Shown piece by piece: positions 24,797-37,212 of a stretch of DNA of 64,000 nucleotides. Position 1 is the first letter of the stretch. Every line of letters begins with the position of its first letter. The notes beneath the pieces were generated by a model that made no database searches, was not told the origin of the DNA, and saw only the letters and a list, made by a program, of their open reading frames with translations. The DNA comes from Myxocyprinus asiaticus. Its lineage: Eukaryota; Chordata; Actinopteri; Cypriniformes; Catostomidae. The translations under genes and the position numbers were made by a program. The stretch is from NCBI RefSeq assembly GCF_019703515.2, contig NC_059368.1, forward strand, positions 35,242,735 to 35,306,734. The letters are read 5' to 3'.

Positions 24797-27362
24797 GTGG
24801 TAATATCTCAATTGACTTGTTTTATTAAATGAAAACTCAAATGCACAGGTAAATGACTAAACCTGCTGGGCATTACTGCCTGCCGCACCTCTGCCGGTGC
24901 CTTCAGTTGTCCAGCTGTAGGTTCTTCAGCTGGGAGCCACCTATCAAGGATGTTTTGCCCCATTAATCCCAGAACATGTCCTGCCACCCCCCGCAGCTGG
25001 ACACCGGATCCTCTCAATTGCCTCGCATTCTTTCTCTCCCATCAAGACATTCCTCCTTTCCTGTCAAGACATACCATACCATACAACCAGGGTTCAATAC
25101 ACCACCCACCCACCCCCCCATGAGCAGACTTACCCTACGTCCAAGGGCTCATCTCTGTTAGAAAAAAAAGAAAAGCACAAGCTATCACACTCTGCCTACC
25201 ACCCATCCAGTGCCTGTTTTTAAACCAATCCTCCAAAAGATTAAGTAGGAGAGCAATGTGAGAGGCGAGACACAAGACTGCGTCAGCAGCCCCTCCAAGG
25301 CCTAGCTTGGCCTGGTTTCGCTCCCCAACTCAGTCCCTCTCCAGAAACTCCCTTTTTATGCTTCCTCTGCCATTTCCATCAGAGACTTCTTCAATGCTGA
25401 TCCAAAGATACCAATGTTTTTCAACAGGTGCTGCATTGATATTCCAATAAACCCTTGACACCCGATCTCCACAGGGTGGAGGGCTGCCACTTCCCTGCAC
25501 TCGGCAGATAGATTGGCATATTTTAGCTTCTTCCTCTCATAGGCTACCTCCAGTCCCTCTTCTCATAGGACTGTAAGTTCAATCATGATGACTTTCCTAG
25601 CTGATGCCGACCATAACACAATGTCCGGCCTCAAGGAGGGGATTGCGATCTCAGAAGGAAATTTTAGCTGCTGGCCAAGGTCGACCATCATTGACCAATC
25701 ACTTCCATGTGCCAGGATTGACCTTTCCTCCCTCCATGCCATGACATGTATGGCACCTCACTTTTTTAACAAACTCAATATAATTTCTCTGAGGAACATG
25801 ATGGCCTTTGTTGGCCTTTATTCTACACATGTCAAGGATCTCTGCCTGCTTTCGTAGAACCTGATCATGCCATCACCTGTACTGTCCTTGTGCCAAGGCG
25901 GTCTTGCACCCAGCCAACATGTGCTGCAGATTTGGTCTTGGGGCACCGCAGAGGGGACAACTCTCCTCGTTTGTCTCATACCACAGAGACAAATTTCCGG
26001 GGCTTGGAAGAGTGTCATTGGTGGATCTTATTAGAAAAATCAATCTGGCCTGGGGTATCTTCCACAGGTCAGCCCATCATAAAACTCTATTAGATGCACC
26101 TTCCCATACTGTCCAGCACCCTTGCTGCTACTGCTCAAATCATATACCCTTCCTCTACAATCTTTGTTACTTCTGACACTACCATTGCTTTCTCCTGATT
26201 GGGTTCTTCCAACAATCTCTTGTTGCTTCAGTCTTGCCCTGTTTACAACCTCCTCTGCCTTCCAGGAGCGGCCTGTTCGGACCTAGGCTTGACAACCCTC
26301 ACTGACTGGTCTGTTGATTCCCTTAGTTCTAAGAACAGTCTGGTTTTCTCCTGCTTGTAACCCAGGGTGATGGATTTTAATGGCAGTTGTAAGGCATTTT
26401 TTACAAACAATGCTACGTCTGAAAGACAACGCAGAAAGCTCAGCCACTTCCTGATGTAACTGTTGGCCTTGGTGTCCATCCTTGCCACTGCTGCTGCAAT
26501 GATCTCACACATCTTTAGCGGCCACATCAGGAAATGATACAAGGTAAATTGGTAACACCAGACCTTGTATTTGCCTGGGAGATGACAATCATCTATCTTA
26601 TCCAAGCTCTCTTTCAGCTGCTTCAGAACCAACCCTGCCATGTGTTTATCTGACAGATCTGCTGTGTATTCTCTCCCTAAACTTTGAATGGGCTGCTCTG
26701 CCAGCACCGGGATTCTTTCACCATCCACCTCAAACTATATCTGGTTGCTTCTAATCCCCTTACAAATAGAAAGGCTACATGATTTTGCTGGTTTGATCTT
26801 CATCCTGGCCCATGCCAAAAGCTCTTCCAGCCTTTTTAAGAGTCTGTTTGTGCATGCAGCAGTTTGGAGGATGCTTGTGACATCATCCATATAGCTGCGC
26901 AGTGCTGGCAATCTCACCCCAGATTGTGCACGGATTCCTTGGGCCATCTGTCTGGCACCAATTAGGATAATCACGAATGCAGCTGTGAACAGGATGGGAG
27001 AGATCGAACATCTCATCGCAATCCCTTTTTCCAGTTGCTGCCATCTAGTTATGTACTCCTGTGTTGCATGACATATTTTCAGGTCCCCATAGTAACTATC
27101 TACTATGCCCTTAATTCACCCTGGTACATGGAAAAACTCAAGTGCATAACTGACGAGCTGGTGTGGAACCGATCCATAGGCATTTGCCAGGTCCAGCCAG
27201 ACTCCATGGAAGTCTTTCTTGTCTCTCTTGGCAAACTGGATCTGCTCCCATATTACTGACGCATGCTCCACACATCCAGGAAAACCTGGTATGCCTGCCT
27301 TTTGGCAGCTTGTGTGCAAGAGCAGTTCATGCAACTGGATGGGTGGAAGTACGTTATCTGGT
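24797..27362 (-). mobile_element. LINE with C-terminal restriction-like endonuclease (R2/R4/HERO type), 5' truncated
   Basis: Minus-strand pieces read in order: reverse transcriptase motif A region (VWLDLANAYGSVPHQLV, about 27200), then SYMDDVTSILQT (catalytic YMDD, about 26890), then LAEQPIQSLGREYTADLSD and YKVWCYQFTLYHFLMWPLK (thumb and linker), and near 25600 an IMIELTV strand followed by AYERKKLKYANLSAECRE. That last piece fits the PD-(D/E)XK endonuclease of site-specific LINEs. Stops and shifts break the frame repeatedly. The 5' part is missing; the sequence changes abruptly to gypsy at about 27362. The R4/HERO label is from memory of family sequence, and the exact clade is uncertain. 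Confidence 0.75.
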
Positions 27363-27364
27363 CT

Positions 27365-28054
27365 TCCACTTGGGTCATAGGCAGGTGTGGCTGCAAATTG
27401 ATAAGACCGTGGCAATTGCAGCCTGCCCAAGACCCATGACCAAAGATGAGGTGAGACAGTTCCTGGGGCTGGTTGGCTATTATCGTAGGTTTGTGCCAAA
27501 TTATTCGACCGTCACCAGCCCGCTGACTAATCTTACTATAAAGAGGCACCAGATCTGGTTCAGTGGACGGAGCCGTGTCAGCAGGTGTTCTCGCAAGTAA
27601 AAGCTGCACTCTGTGGCAGGCCATTACAACACTCTCCTGACTTCTCTTTCCATTTTATCTTGCAGACGGAAACATCGGATAGGGGGTTGGGAGCTGTACT
27701 GTCCCAGATGGTGGAGGAGAGAAACACCCTGTGCTGTACATTAGTTGCAAGCTCTTGATGAGAGAGATTAAGTACAGCACAATTGAGAAGGAGTGTTTGG
27801 CCATCAAGTGGGTGGTCCTCACCATCCGTTACTATCTGCTGGAATGTGATTTCACCCTCTGTTCAGACCACGTCCTTCTCCAGTGGCTCCATCGCATGAA
27901 TGATGCCAATGTGTGGATCATTCATTGGTATCTAGCTCTCCAGCCTTTTAAGTTCAAGGTGGTCCACAGGTTGGAGGCGCAAATGGCTGTTGCAGATTTC
28001 CTTTCCAGAAATAGGGAGGGAGTAAGTGACAGGCCAGATGGCTCCCTGGCCTGA
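27365..28054 (+). mobile_element. Ty3/gypsy reverse transcriptase-RNase H fragment
   Basis: The plus strand encodes the thumb of a gypsy reverse transcriptase (CPRPMTKDEVRQFLGLVGYYR), then RNase H (TSDRGLGAVLSQM, STIEKECLAIKW, LCSDHVLLQWL) and the usual closing VADFLSR before a stop at 28052-28054. A frame change lies between 27600 and 27730. The first RNase H acidic residue appears as E in LQTETSD where D is usual. Protease, most of the reverse transcriptase and integrase are missing. Confidence 0.85.
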
Positions 28055-28470
28055 GTCGGGCGATGGGGGTATGTGGTGATGGGGGCGTGGGAGAGAGACG
28101 TCTGTGGAGAGTGAGGCCGAGAGAGTGTCACAGTCTGTCACAGTCTGTCTCCCTCATTCTTCTTCAAGGACTCTTATTTTGAAGTTTTCCCTCGGACGTC
28201 ATTCCCCATAGTGCACTGCCCTCATCACTTCCATCTGTTTCTTATTATTATCCTTACCTGTATTCTATTCCCTCATTAGTCCCTTTTGTATAATTATCCT
28301 TTAGTTTTACCCACTCCTTGGTCAGTCCTTGAAGTGTTACATTGAGTTACTGAAGTGTTATGTTGTGCTTAGTTTTGATATTAAGATTTAGTGTTTGTTC
28401 CACTCCAGCGTTTGTTCTACTCCAGTGATTGAGATTAAAGTATTTAAAGATTCTACTCCTGCATCTCCTC
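28055..28470. other. Non-coding stretch after the gypsy fragment, possible LTR remnant
   Basis: A purine-rich tract (GATGGGGGCGTGGGAGAGAG, about 28076) follows the pol stop and is followed by TGTCACAGTCTGTC. That order suggests a polypurine tract and an LTR start, but I find no second LTR to confirm it. Confidence 0.3.
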
Positions 28471-28842
28471 TCATCCTCTTCCACTCTTAGACACCCACGT
28501 TACGACCTCCGTGGTTGTGGACATGGGCAGAGATTCAGGAACGACCTCCATGGTCGTGGGCATGGGCAGAGACTCGGAAACGACCTCCATGGTCATGAAC
28601 ATGGGATGAGACTTGGGAATGACCTCTGTGGTCATGGGCATGGGCAGAGACTCGGAAACGATCTCTGTGGTCGTGAACATGAGTTCCCTCAGTGCACTAT
28701 TCAGACCGGCCCGGAAGAAAACCACCAGAAAGTGGTCTGTATAGTGCACTACATTTGCCATCTCTAAAAACTCACAGGCGTGATCCTCTACTGGATGGTC
28801 CCCTTGCTGAAGGAGCAGAATCCTGATGGCCGCTAGATCCAT
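28471..28842 (-). mobile_element. Ty3/gypsy gag N-terminal remnant with expanded repeat
   Basis: The frame begins MDLAAIRILLLQQGDHPVED and continues with HACEFLEMANVVHYTDHFL, which resembles the start of fish gypsy Gag. It then turns into about four copies of a 13-residue unit of the type SLPMPTTMEVVPE. It lies directly downstream (minus strand) of an LTR-like end, as gag should. It opposes the gypsy pol piece upstream, so the two come from different insertions or a rearrangement. Confidence 0.5.
28501..28690. repeat. 39-bp minisatellite
   Basis: Four to five copies of a 39-base unit of the form ACGACCTCCATGGTCGTGGG followed by CATGGGCAGAGACTCGGAA. The unit length is a multiple of three, so both strands stay open: 13-residue repeats rich in His and Gly on plus, and rich in Pro, Thr and Met on minus. 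Confidence 0.85.
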
Positions 28843-28856
28843 TTCTAGGTCAGTCT

Positions 28857-29210
28857 TTCTGTGACGAGACAGGAGAGGAATGAGGATCTAAATGCAGCCT
28901 TTTTAATAAAATAAAGGTAAACCAGGTAACTCAGAACATAATGAAACAAAACACAGGGAACAAAGGATAGCATAATACAGATGAAGACTGACAAAGAAAC
29001 CAGGGGAAAACAAGGGCTTAAATACACAAGGGAAAACAAGGGAATGAGGAACACCTGGGGAAACAATCAGGGGAAAACCGATCTTGAAAAGAAACTACAA
29101 AGGACTACAAAACTAACAGGAAACAGGAACAGGGAACTAAACCAGAGAGGCCCAGAGAGGTATCCACAATACAGCCACTCCAACTGTAGGGCCTGGTTGA
29201 GGAAGTAGCA
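28857..29210 (-). repeat. Probable LTR of the minus-strand gypsy element
   Basis: On the minus strand the segment ends CTCCTGTCTCGTCACA just before the gag start, with an AATAAA-type signal (TTTATTTTATTAAAAAGG) about 50 bases earlier. This is the arrangement of an LTR end and primer-binding region. The outer end is uncertain and no partner LTR is seen. Confidence 0.45.
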
Positions 29211-29950
29211 TTCCCGTGTGGGTGACAAGGAGGGTGCCGCCGGGGCGACGCTTGGGAGGTGGGAATGTGGCGAAACGACCCACCCCTCCCTCTCGTAATC
29301 ATCGCCCCGCCTCTGAGGGCCGTCCTTCAGCCAGGCTCACACCGGGAGTGTGCAGGACAGAGAAGAGGCGCATAATTACTAAGCCTCATTTGGGCAGAGG
29401 GGTGGAATGAGGCACACCTGATTGTGTGTTTAGCACCTAAATTGCGCCTCTTCTTGGGGGGCCGGCTTCTATCTCCTTGTGTGCACATACTGGTGTCCTC
29501 ACAGATCCAGGAGTAGAGCGGGAAGGGTACCGGCCGAATTAGATGTGTGCCAGACCCACACCACCGACATGAATTAGATACGATGCTGGGAGATTTAAGC
29601 ACGCATCGTGGCTGATGGGCACGGATACCAGGCCGCTTTCCCCTCACATATTGTACACCACGGCCCTGGGAAGACAGGCTGCCGAGGAAGCCGCCACCCC
29701 ACGTGCCACGGACTAATGAGGGGAGCGTGTGTGGCCGCTGGACCCAGCCCACATCCTGGATCCTCCTCTGGACACTCCCTATCCTACATGATGCCCCATT
29801 TCACCATGAGGATGCCAGATTCTCTTTTATTAACATTTTATGTTTGTTATTATTTCCAATAAATGCCTCTCCGAGGCTTGACGCCATGCCCACTGTGTCT
29901 GTCTCTTGCTCACAACATTTAACCAAGATACAAATCAATAATGACTGAAT
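29211..29950. repeat. GC-rich stretch with LTR-like end
   Basis: Unlike its AT-rich surroundings, this stretch is GC-rich. It ends with CCAATAAATGCCTCTCCGAG and TGTCTGTCTCTTGCTCACAA, as in the R/U5 end of an LTR. Several overlapping open frames exist on both strands, as expected from base composition; none resembles a protein I know. Confidence 0.3.
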
Positions 29951-32900
29951 ATGTGCTCATAAAAATAGTTAACTAAACTAAAACAGTTAACTAAACACTC
30001 AATTTTTGCTTTATAGTAGATAAAAATAGCAACAAAACAGAAGAAGTGCTGAACTGTTCTATGTGGTTACTATGGTGTTGTTATGCAGTTGCCCATTATT
30101 ATTATTATTATTATTTATTTTTTTAGCAAATTGCTATGCAGTTTCTAGGGTGTTCTGTGTGTTTGCTAACTGGCAAGTGAAAAGAGCCCAGACCCTGGTC
30201 ATTAAAAATATTTAGGTCCCTCCTTCAATGTTCCATTGTGTTGTGGACTATTTCAGCTGTTTTACTTGTACTTTTGATACTTAAGTAGCTATATTGTAAG
30301 TACTTAACTTTTACTTGAGCTGATTTCCATAAAGCTAGCTTTACTTTTTTCTAAGTATGACGATTGGGTGCTTAACACAACACTGGGGAGTGAATGGAGT
30401 GTGTCACAGCATTGTCAGCCATGCATTGGTGCATCTGTAGATGTTCTATTCATTAGGTCACAGACATTGCATGTAAATGCTCAAAATGATTAGAATAAGA
30501 ATAATGACAGCTTTTAAAGAAGGACAGCCTTTAATAAATGACACCAAGTCTTAACTCTGTCAGCATGCATCTTTATATTTTAATGAAAGAATTACTGGTG
30601 AGGTTAGCAGGTCGCAAGGTTTTTTCACACCTAGTTGGAGTGTCATATTAAAACAAAGCTCCCTTTCCAAGTAGCTGGTTTCTGTTTGCTCAGTTGTACC
30701 AGGATGTGCATATTTGTAGAACACTCAGTAACCATTTGTTAGATGCTCCCTTTGCCCCTCCTTGCTGAATTGACTTACATCTTCCTGTAAACCACTAAAG
30801 GCCTTGTGCAACCTAGGCAGTTTCAGCGCAATACTGCATTTTAGTCACATTTTAGACACAACACAGCTATATATTTAACATAAAAAACAAGAAAAGAGAA
30901 AACCTAAAAAAAAAACAAACATGTTAAAAAGTAGAAATCTCTTTCATTAGATTTACCTTCAAAGAACTTGATAAAACTTGATAAAGTTTTAGCTCTTCTT
31001 ACGTGCTTAACCACTAAACTGACATCTCAAATTCTTCAGTAAATGTCACTTCCTCTTAGTGAACGTCTTCTTCTTTTTTGTTTTATTTGACAGAAAAAAA
31101 TGTGTCGACAGCAAGAAACTAATAAGCAGAAGAAAGCAGATTCTCAGCATCACAGCCCCATCTCTGTCTGCACAGATCGCTGCTGTTCCAGAGAGTTTTG
31201 AAAGCACATTCTGGGATTTAGTGTAAATTCACTGGACTAACATAAATTAAAAATACAATTTGAGGGGTATTATTCAATTAGAGAGAATAAGACCACAGCC
31301 AAGAGGATGACTTAAAATCTACCATTCAATTCTCGATTTGTTTGAACAGGTAATATCAGTAAATCTCTGCTACTCAAAACTTTACTTCATCAGCAGCTTA
31401 ACTTACTGCAATCATGTTATTTGATATCATAACAAAGCTTGTGACGGCAGCACTAACGTGTGGTAAACATTAAGTTAACGCATCCACACATAACGGGAAG
31501 TTTGATGCCGCAATTGTGTCTGTGCCCTCATCAGATCCAGGAAATAAGGACACTGGGAAACTATGTCACCACAAACATATAGCAGCAGCCAATCCTGACT
31601 CAGTTTCATATCATCCCCATACATATCCTATCAAAGCAGTTTATGTACGCCCAAGTGGTCATAAACTACTCTGCGTAGTAGATTGTTATAGTTGGTTTAT
31701 ATAGGCTGAAAACAAAGTGATGTATATGACCTCATTCTCATTAATAATCTTGCTCACACAGAAGAGCCTGGGAACTTTATACAGCTGACAGAGACAAGAC
31801 ATCTGGCTTTCTTATAGATACGTAAGCATCTGCTTAGAGAGAATAGCAAAATTGTCAAGAGTTCATACGTTGCATTCAATCATGTATTGTGAGGATGGTG
31901 AATAGATATATTTTGAAGGATCCAGGAACTAAAAACAAGCAAAACATTAATTTTTTCGAGGTTCTGAAGCCTCCTATCCAAATGGTTACTGATTAGAACA
32001 AAATAAAAGAATGGTTAATAACGTTCTTTTTAAAATGACAGTACTCTGCGCTAAGGGGTGGGTGATATACCAGTTACAGTGTTGCCAGATCTCACAAGAG
32101 AAACAAGCTACCTGGTCTGGAAAAACAAGCCCAAAATAAGCCACCTGCCTCACCAAAATAAGCCAAAATTAGTAGTTAATTTCTACTAATTTCACTCCAG
32201 AACAATTAAAAATGACTTTTGCTAAAAGACTACAAACACACACACACACACACAAAAAAAATATTTCAAATAGCGTGCAACAATAAATCATGTACAATAA
32301 GACAAGGAATGTAAATTAAGAAAGTAAATATATTTTGTTTTCTTGCTGACTTATAAACAGTGTTAACAACAGTGTGACAGCTGAGATGTCAAGCAGCTAA
32401 GCTCAAAGTGCATTAACCACAACTGTCACCAAGTCAAATACCACCATGTTAAATATCTAAATGTATAAACTAACAGCTTGTCAGTGAAGTGATTGTGATG
32501 AGTTGCACATGTATCTGTGTCCTGTGGTGATGGTAGGCTCAAATAATAGGTCGCTCTCATTGTTTAGATGGTCCGCCAGTCTGCAATGCCTGAGCTAATC
32601 ATAGTTTATCGCTTTTGCTGATGAAGCCATAAAGGAAAGTGAATTAGGCATGCAGCATTCTGTGCAGGAGGCAGCAAGTCTGGTACTATCACAGTGTCCA
32701 TTGACATATTCCAGATTTCCCACTTCTGTTCCAATGAACCATGTGAAGCAAAAAGTTATATTTATTTATGTTAAATATTATATTTATCTTAAGTGTAATT
32801 AAATGTGACATAATATCCCTACTTATGTTGTATTTATATTTTTAAGATTAAAGAGATTGGAATTGTTTTCTAGCAAACATTTAGAACAATCTGGCAGAAA

Positions 32901-33276
32901 TTGTGTCCTTTTTATCTCAAGTTGTTTTGAGAGTAAAGAAGAATGTTTACAGTGGCGAGCCAACAATAACAACAATGCTTTTCCAAATTACTGCTTCTAT
33001 TTCTTTTATTCCTGTTTTAAAAATAAATGTATGATGCCTCATCAGTCTCATAGTTATAATAAGATGAGATCTTTTGTCAAAATATAAATCTGAGATCTGG
33101 TTTGTGTATACTGAACATTCTAAGACAATAAAGAAAATGACTACATGATAAGTTCATTCTTAACTTGATGCAGATTCTTTATATTCTGGAGGTGTAAACA
33201 ACAGTACTTCAAAAATTTGTGCCTGTATGGCTGCAAACATGATGTAATTTCACCATTACATTAAGCGTTTGTACTC
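29951..33276. other. Intergenic DNA with no recognised gene
   Basis: I see only small items: a TTA microsatellite near 30098-30120, GTTGCTA-type fragments near 30060-30165, and a (CA)n run near 32236-32258. Open frames such as 31516-31704 have no recognisable features or plausible splice context. Confidence 0.4.
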
Positions 33277-34184
33277 TTAAAGGGATAGTTCACCCAAAAA
33301 TTTAAATTATCTCATTATTTACTCACCCTCATGATATCCCAGGTGTGTATGACTTTCCTTTTTCACCAGAACACATTTGAAGAAAAATAGAAAAATATCA
33401 CAGCTCAGTAGGTCCTTAAAATACAAGTGAATAGAGATTTCTCTTTTGTAGCTCCAAAAATCACAGACAGTCAGCATAAACGTCATCCATACGACACCAG
33501 CTGTTAAATTAATGTCTTCTAATGTGACACAATTGCTTTTGGGTCAAAAAATATAAATATTTAAGTACTTTTTTAAACTCTAAATCACGCTTCCGGTCAG
33601 GAGCGGTAAGCGCGTGTGACATAATAGCATTAGCATTTGAAACACGCAAGAACTGACGCACATGAGTCACAGCCGGAAGAGCAGCTCTGTTTACAAGTGA
33701 GAAGGAGGAACGCTGTGCAGTAGCTTAGTTGGTTTTGGTTTAGATCTGCATTTATCTGTTTCTTTCCTCACAATTGTGCATTTGTGTGCTCATCCTGGAT
33801 GCCTCTACCTAGTAGAGCACGTGAGATTACATCTGTATCATGGCAACGGAATACGTCACAAGAGAGACCGCGTGATCTCCACCCTCTCGTGGAGCCTAAC
33901 GGAAACAATTGTTTATAGTTAAAAAGTACTTAAATATTGAAATTTTTTTGCACCAAAAATGACTGTATCACTTTAGAAGACATTAATTTAACCGCTGGAG
34001 TCATATCGGTGATGTTTATGCTGACTGTTTGTGATTTTTGGAGTTTCAAAAGAGAAATCACCATCCACTTGCATTTTAAGGACCTACTGAGCTGAGATAT
34101 ATATTTTTTTTCTTCAAATGTGTTCTGGTAAAAAAAGAAAGTCATACACACCTGGGATATCATGAGGGTGAACTATCCCTTTAA
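33277..34184. mobile_element. Palindromic MITE, complete copy
   Basis: The element begins TTAAAGGGATAGTTCACCC and ends with its complement, GGTGAACTATCCCTTTAA. The arms remain complementary for over 200 bases (CATGATATCCCAGGTGTGTA against TACACACCTGGGATATCATG), so the single strand would fold into a long hairpin. It is non-coding. The design resembles the Angel-type palindromic elements of cyprinids. Further copies: 47853-48342, 53068-53704, 57712-58120 (partial), and two split by insertions. Confidence 0.8.
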
Positions 34185-34556
34185 AGGAAGTCCAGACAGC
34201 CACTGTTGAGACAGTAAAGATTGTTAATGCATGCACTCAAACGAGAGGATGGTTCCAGTGTAAACTCTTGTAAGTAAACACAGCTGGTTCATCGGATGTA
34301 CTGAACACTTAATCTCTGTGGGAATCAAGAAGTTTCAGGTTGGCCTTTCAGTAGCTGAGAGGGCAATTCACAGTGAAGGCATAACAACTAAGAACACTTC
34401 TTTAAAACACTAGCAGGCCAAGATGTCTGAAATCTCTAGAAAGGATATAAGCATAGTAAAATGTGATAAAAGTGTTAGTTCACCCAAAAATATAAAATGT
34501 ATATTTTCTCACTCTTTTGTTGTTTAAAACCTGTTTATTAGCCTAAGATATAATTA

Positions 34557-35024
34557 GGGTTGGGTAAAATTATAGATTTTCCAAATAATCTTGATCAGTA
34601 TTTTATCTCGATATCAGTTTCGATCTTTATTTGAACAGAATTTATCTCGATATCAATCCTTAAAATTACAAGATATATATTTTTTTCGTTTATGCACAAC
34701 CTTCTACAATGGGAGTAAATCACTGCTTGTGACTAAAAATGTTTGCGATTAGCATATGTATGTAATCAGCAGCGTGGGAAACCCAAGTTCAGATCCCACA
34801 TTGAAACCTGGACGTTATTGCGTTCGCTAAATCAGTGACAACTGTGATTCAGAGGTTGCATTTTCCCCTCTAACATTACATTTTTACTCCAATGTTTACT
34901 TCACTTTTTCATACTCTGATGGTTAGTTTTAGGTTTGGCCTCTGGGGGTAGTGTTTTGAATTTCGGTAAGCACAGACCGATTTTAGTTTCCGATTTCAGT
35001 CTGGCTATTTTGTAATCCGGGGGG

Positions 35025-35101
<77 letters not shown>

Positions 35102-35419
35102 CTCTCAACTAATGCTTAGATGTGACCTTCTAAGTTGGTACATTTTGAAAATATTAATAAAAAAATAATAGATTTTCATTATTTTGGTCACATTATAGCT
35201 TATAAAGTATATACTGTGACCAAAATAATGAAAATCTAATATTTTTTTATTAATATTTTCGAAATGTACCAACTTAGAAGGTCACTTCTAAGCATTAGTT
35301 GAAAGATAATTTCTTCCATATGTAAGCAAAATGGACATTATAACTGAAATACACTGAAATGAAAATGAATTAAAATTAGAGTCGAATAGAATCAGGAAAT
35401 CTGTATCACTACCCAGCCT
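34557..35419. mobile_element. DNA element with GGGTTGGGTA ends
   Basis: The left end AGGGTTGGGTAAAATTATAG mirrors the right end, which reads GGCTGGGTAGTGATACAG on the other strand. Inside are a (TA)n run (35026-35098) and a hairpin whose arms, near 35105-35165 and 35217-35300, share CTTCTAAGTTGGTACATTTT. It belongs to the family seen at 6702-7572. Confidence 0.65.
35026..35098. repeat. (TA)n microsatellite
   Basis: A near-perfect alternating AT run of about 73 bases. Confidence 0.95.
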
Positions 35420-35575
35420 GTCATCATTCACTTCCGTTGCAACTTTTGTCCATGTAATGAAAGTGTTAATAACATTCTGCTCAACATTTTATTTTGTGTT
35501 CCACAGAAGAAAGTCAAACCGATTTGGAACAACATTAGGGTGAGTAAATGATGACATAAGTTTAGTTTTTGGATG

Positions 35576-37212
35576 ATTACCACACTCTCATTTGAAACAG
35601 ATAATCAAATTAGCCAAAATATTTCAGAAATGAACACAAAAGGAACATGATGTCATGTATAATGGGGATTCCAGTTCTGCAGAAATCGGCAGAGCTTTCT
35701 GTGGAGGTCTGATTTAACATGGGCATAAATACTAGTTACAAAATATGTGTTGGGACAAGTCCTGTAATAACATCAGGATGAATCTAGATCTGAAGCTATA
35801 TCACCAGGAATATTTCCACCACTTTTTCCATTCTGTTTTATTTCCTTGCTGTGATCACAATACACCCTCCTTCAAATTGGTAGCACTTAACATCTTGGTT
35901 GTTCACACCACAGAATAATTCAATGGTTTACTGATTGTCATGTTAGTTACAATTGCCCTCTATTTTGGTTAAGAGGTGCCCTGTCACACTATCATGATGC
36001 ATGCTCATGCAGTACAAAACAAGAAATTCATGTAATCTGTCCCACAGATATGTTTTAGCACAGTACACCCCAGGGCTTGTTTTGTGATAAGTGCATTACC
36101 ATTAAAAGCCAAGGACATACACAATTACTTACACAGCATTGTATATAATCATATTACATGTCATATTGAATTGTATTGATAATGTAACATAACAATTGTG
36201 GTAATATAGTTTTTGTCTATAATTTATTTTACCTGAAGAGAAATTAAATGAACATAAACTACATTTAAAGAGGTTACTTTTTTGGGGGGAGGGGGGAGTT
36301 TTCCGGCTAAGACTACTGGGATGTGAATATAAATAGCACAAATAAATAAATCAGTGGCCTTTAGGGAAATGGTACATGATTTTGAGGCTGGGTATATTAC
36401 TGCAGGGACAGTTATATTCTAGATACACATTTTCACAATTTTCTTATATTGTGAAACCTTGATATTTTCCCAGAAAGCTGAGTTTTAAAAATAAATATAA
36501 TTATACTTAATCTAGATATTTATACTAATTTCAGACTTTTTTTCCACTTGATCATTTTTATTTGATTTATGGCATTGCCTTCCTAAGAATATTATTAAGT
36601 ACATTACAGTTTATTTTCCTTTTATTTTCCCTTCATAAGAACACTTTATGACCAGTCATTTTTTAAAAAGGCTGTAAGAAACAAAATGATGTCTGCATTA
36701 CCAGTGAGATAAGATTTTAATTATGTTCTTGTTACATTTGTGTACATTTAAAACAGCTTTGCAATTTTTTTTAAATTACATTTGTTTACATGAACTCTTA
36801 CAAAGCTATTTTAGGACTTCCTATGTACCAGTATCATTTTTATTTCTTTATCACTTCTTTTGAAGCCCATTTTATGATGTTGTCATTTATATTGAATGTG
36901 TATAAAGTATTGTGTTACTTCAGAAGGTCATGAGGCTCCTCAGTGTTTACTTTGTAAATAGTGTCTCTTTGACTTCTTTTTAATGCTGAGGAAATAACAG
37001 AGAAACTTCCCCTATTGCATGAGTCATTTCATGGTACTGTAGTCGTTAAACCATCTGAGGATTTTGGTCATGACTCCTCTTATGCAAACTTACCTCTGTG
37101 TGATCGCTGTGCACTTTAGTATGTTAGGGGCTTTTGGAGGCAGAGAGACAGACAGTCAAACAGGAAAGAAAAAAGAAATAAAATCATGAGTAAATTGGTC
37201 TTGCTATAAAAA
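35576..37212. other. AT-rich intergenic DNA
   Basis: No gene, RNA or recognisable mobile element is seen. The short frame at 36341-36129 looks like chance. Confidence 0.4.

Larger units (their letters stand above)
34471..35575. mobile_element. Palindromic MITE split by another DNA element
   Basis: The left arm (34471-34556) has TTAGTTCACCCAAAAATATA. The right arm (35420-35575) has TTCCACAGAAGAAAGTCAAA and AACATTAGGGTGAGTAAATG. These are the two arms of the palindromic family. The inner 860 bases are a separate insertion. Confidence 0.6.

Noticed and set aside
27253..27624. Minus-strand open frame overlapping the LINE and gypsy join
   Set aside because: It crosses the junction of two elements in a frame used by neither.
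28501..28690. Secreted repeat protein gene (His/Gly 13-residue units) on the plus strand
   Set aside because: It is a minisatellite inside a gypsy remnant; the frame has no signal peptide, promoter or splice context.
29211..29950. GC-rich region as a CpG-island promoter of an unseen gene
   Set aside because: No exon follows on either strand and the end has an LTR-like polyadenylation layout, so a retroelement origin is more likely.
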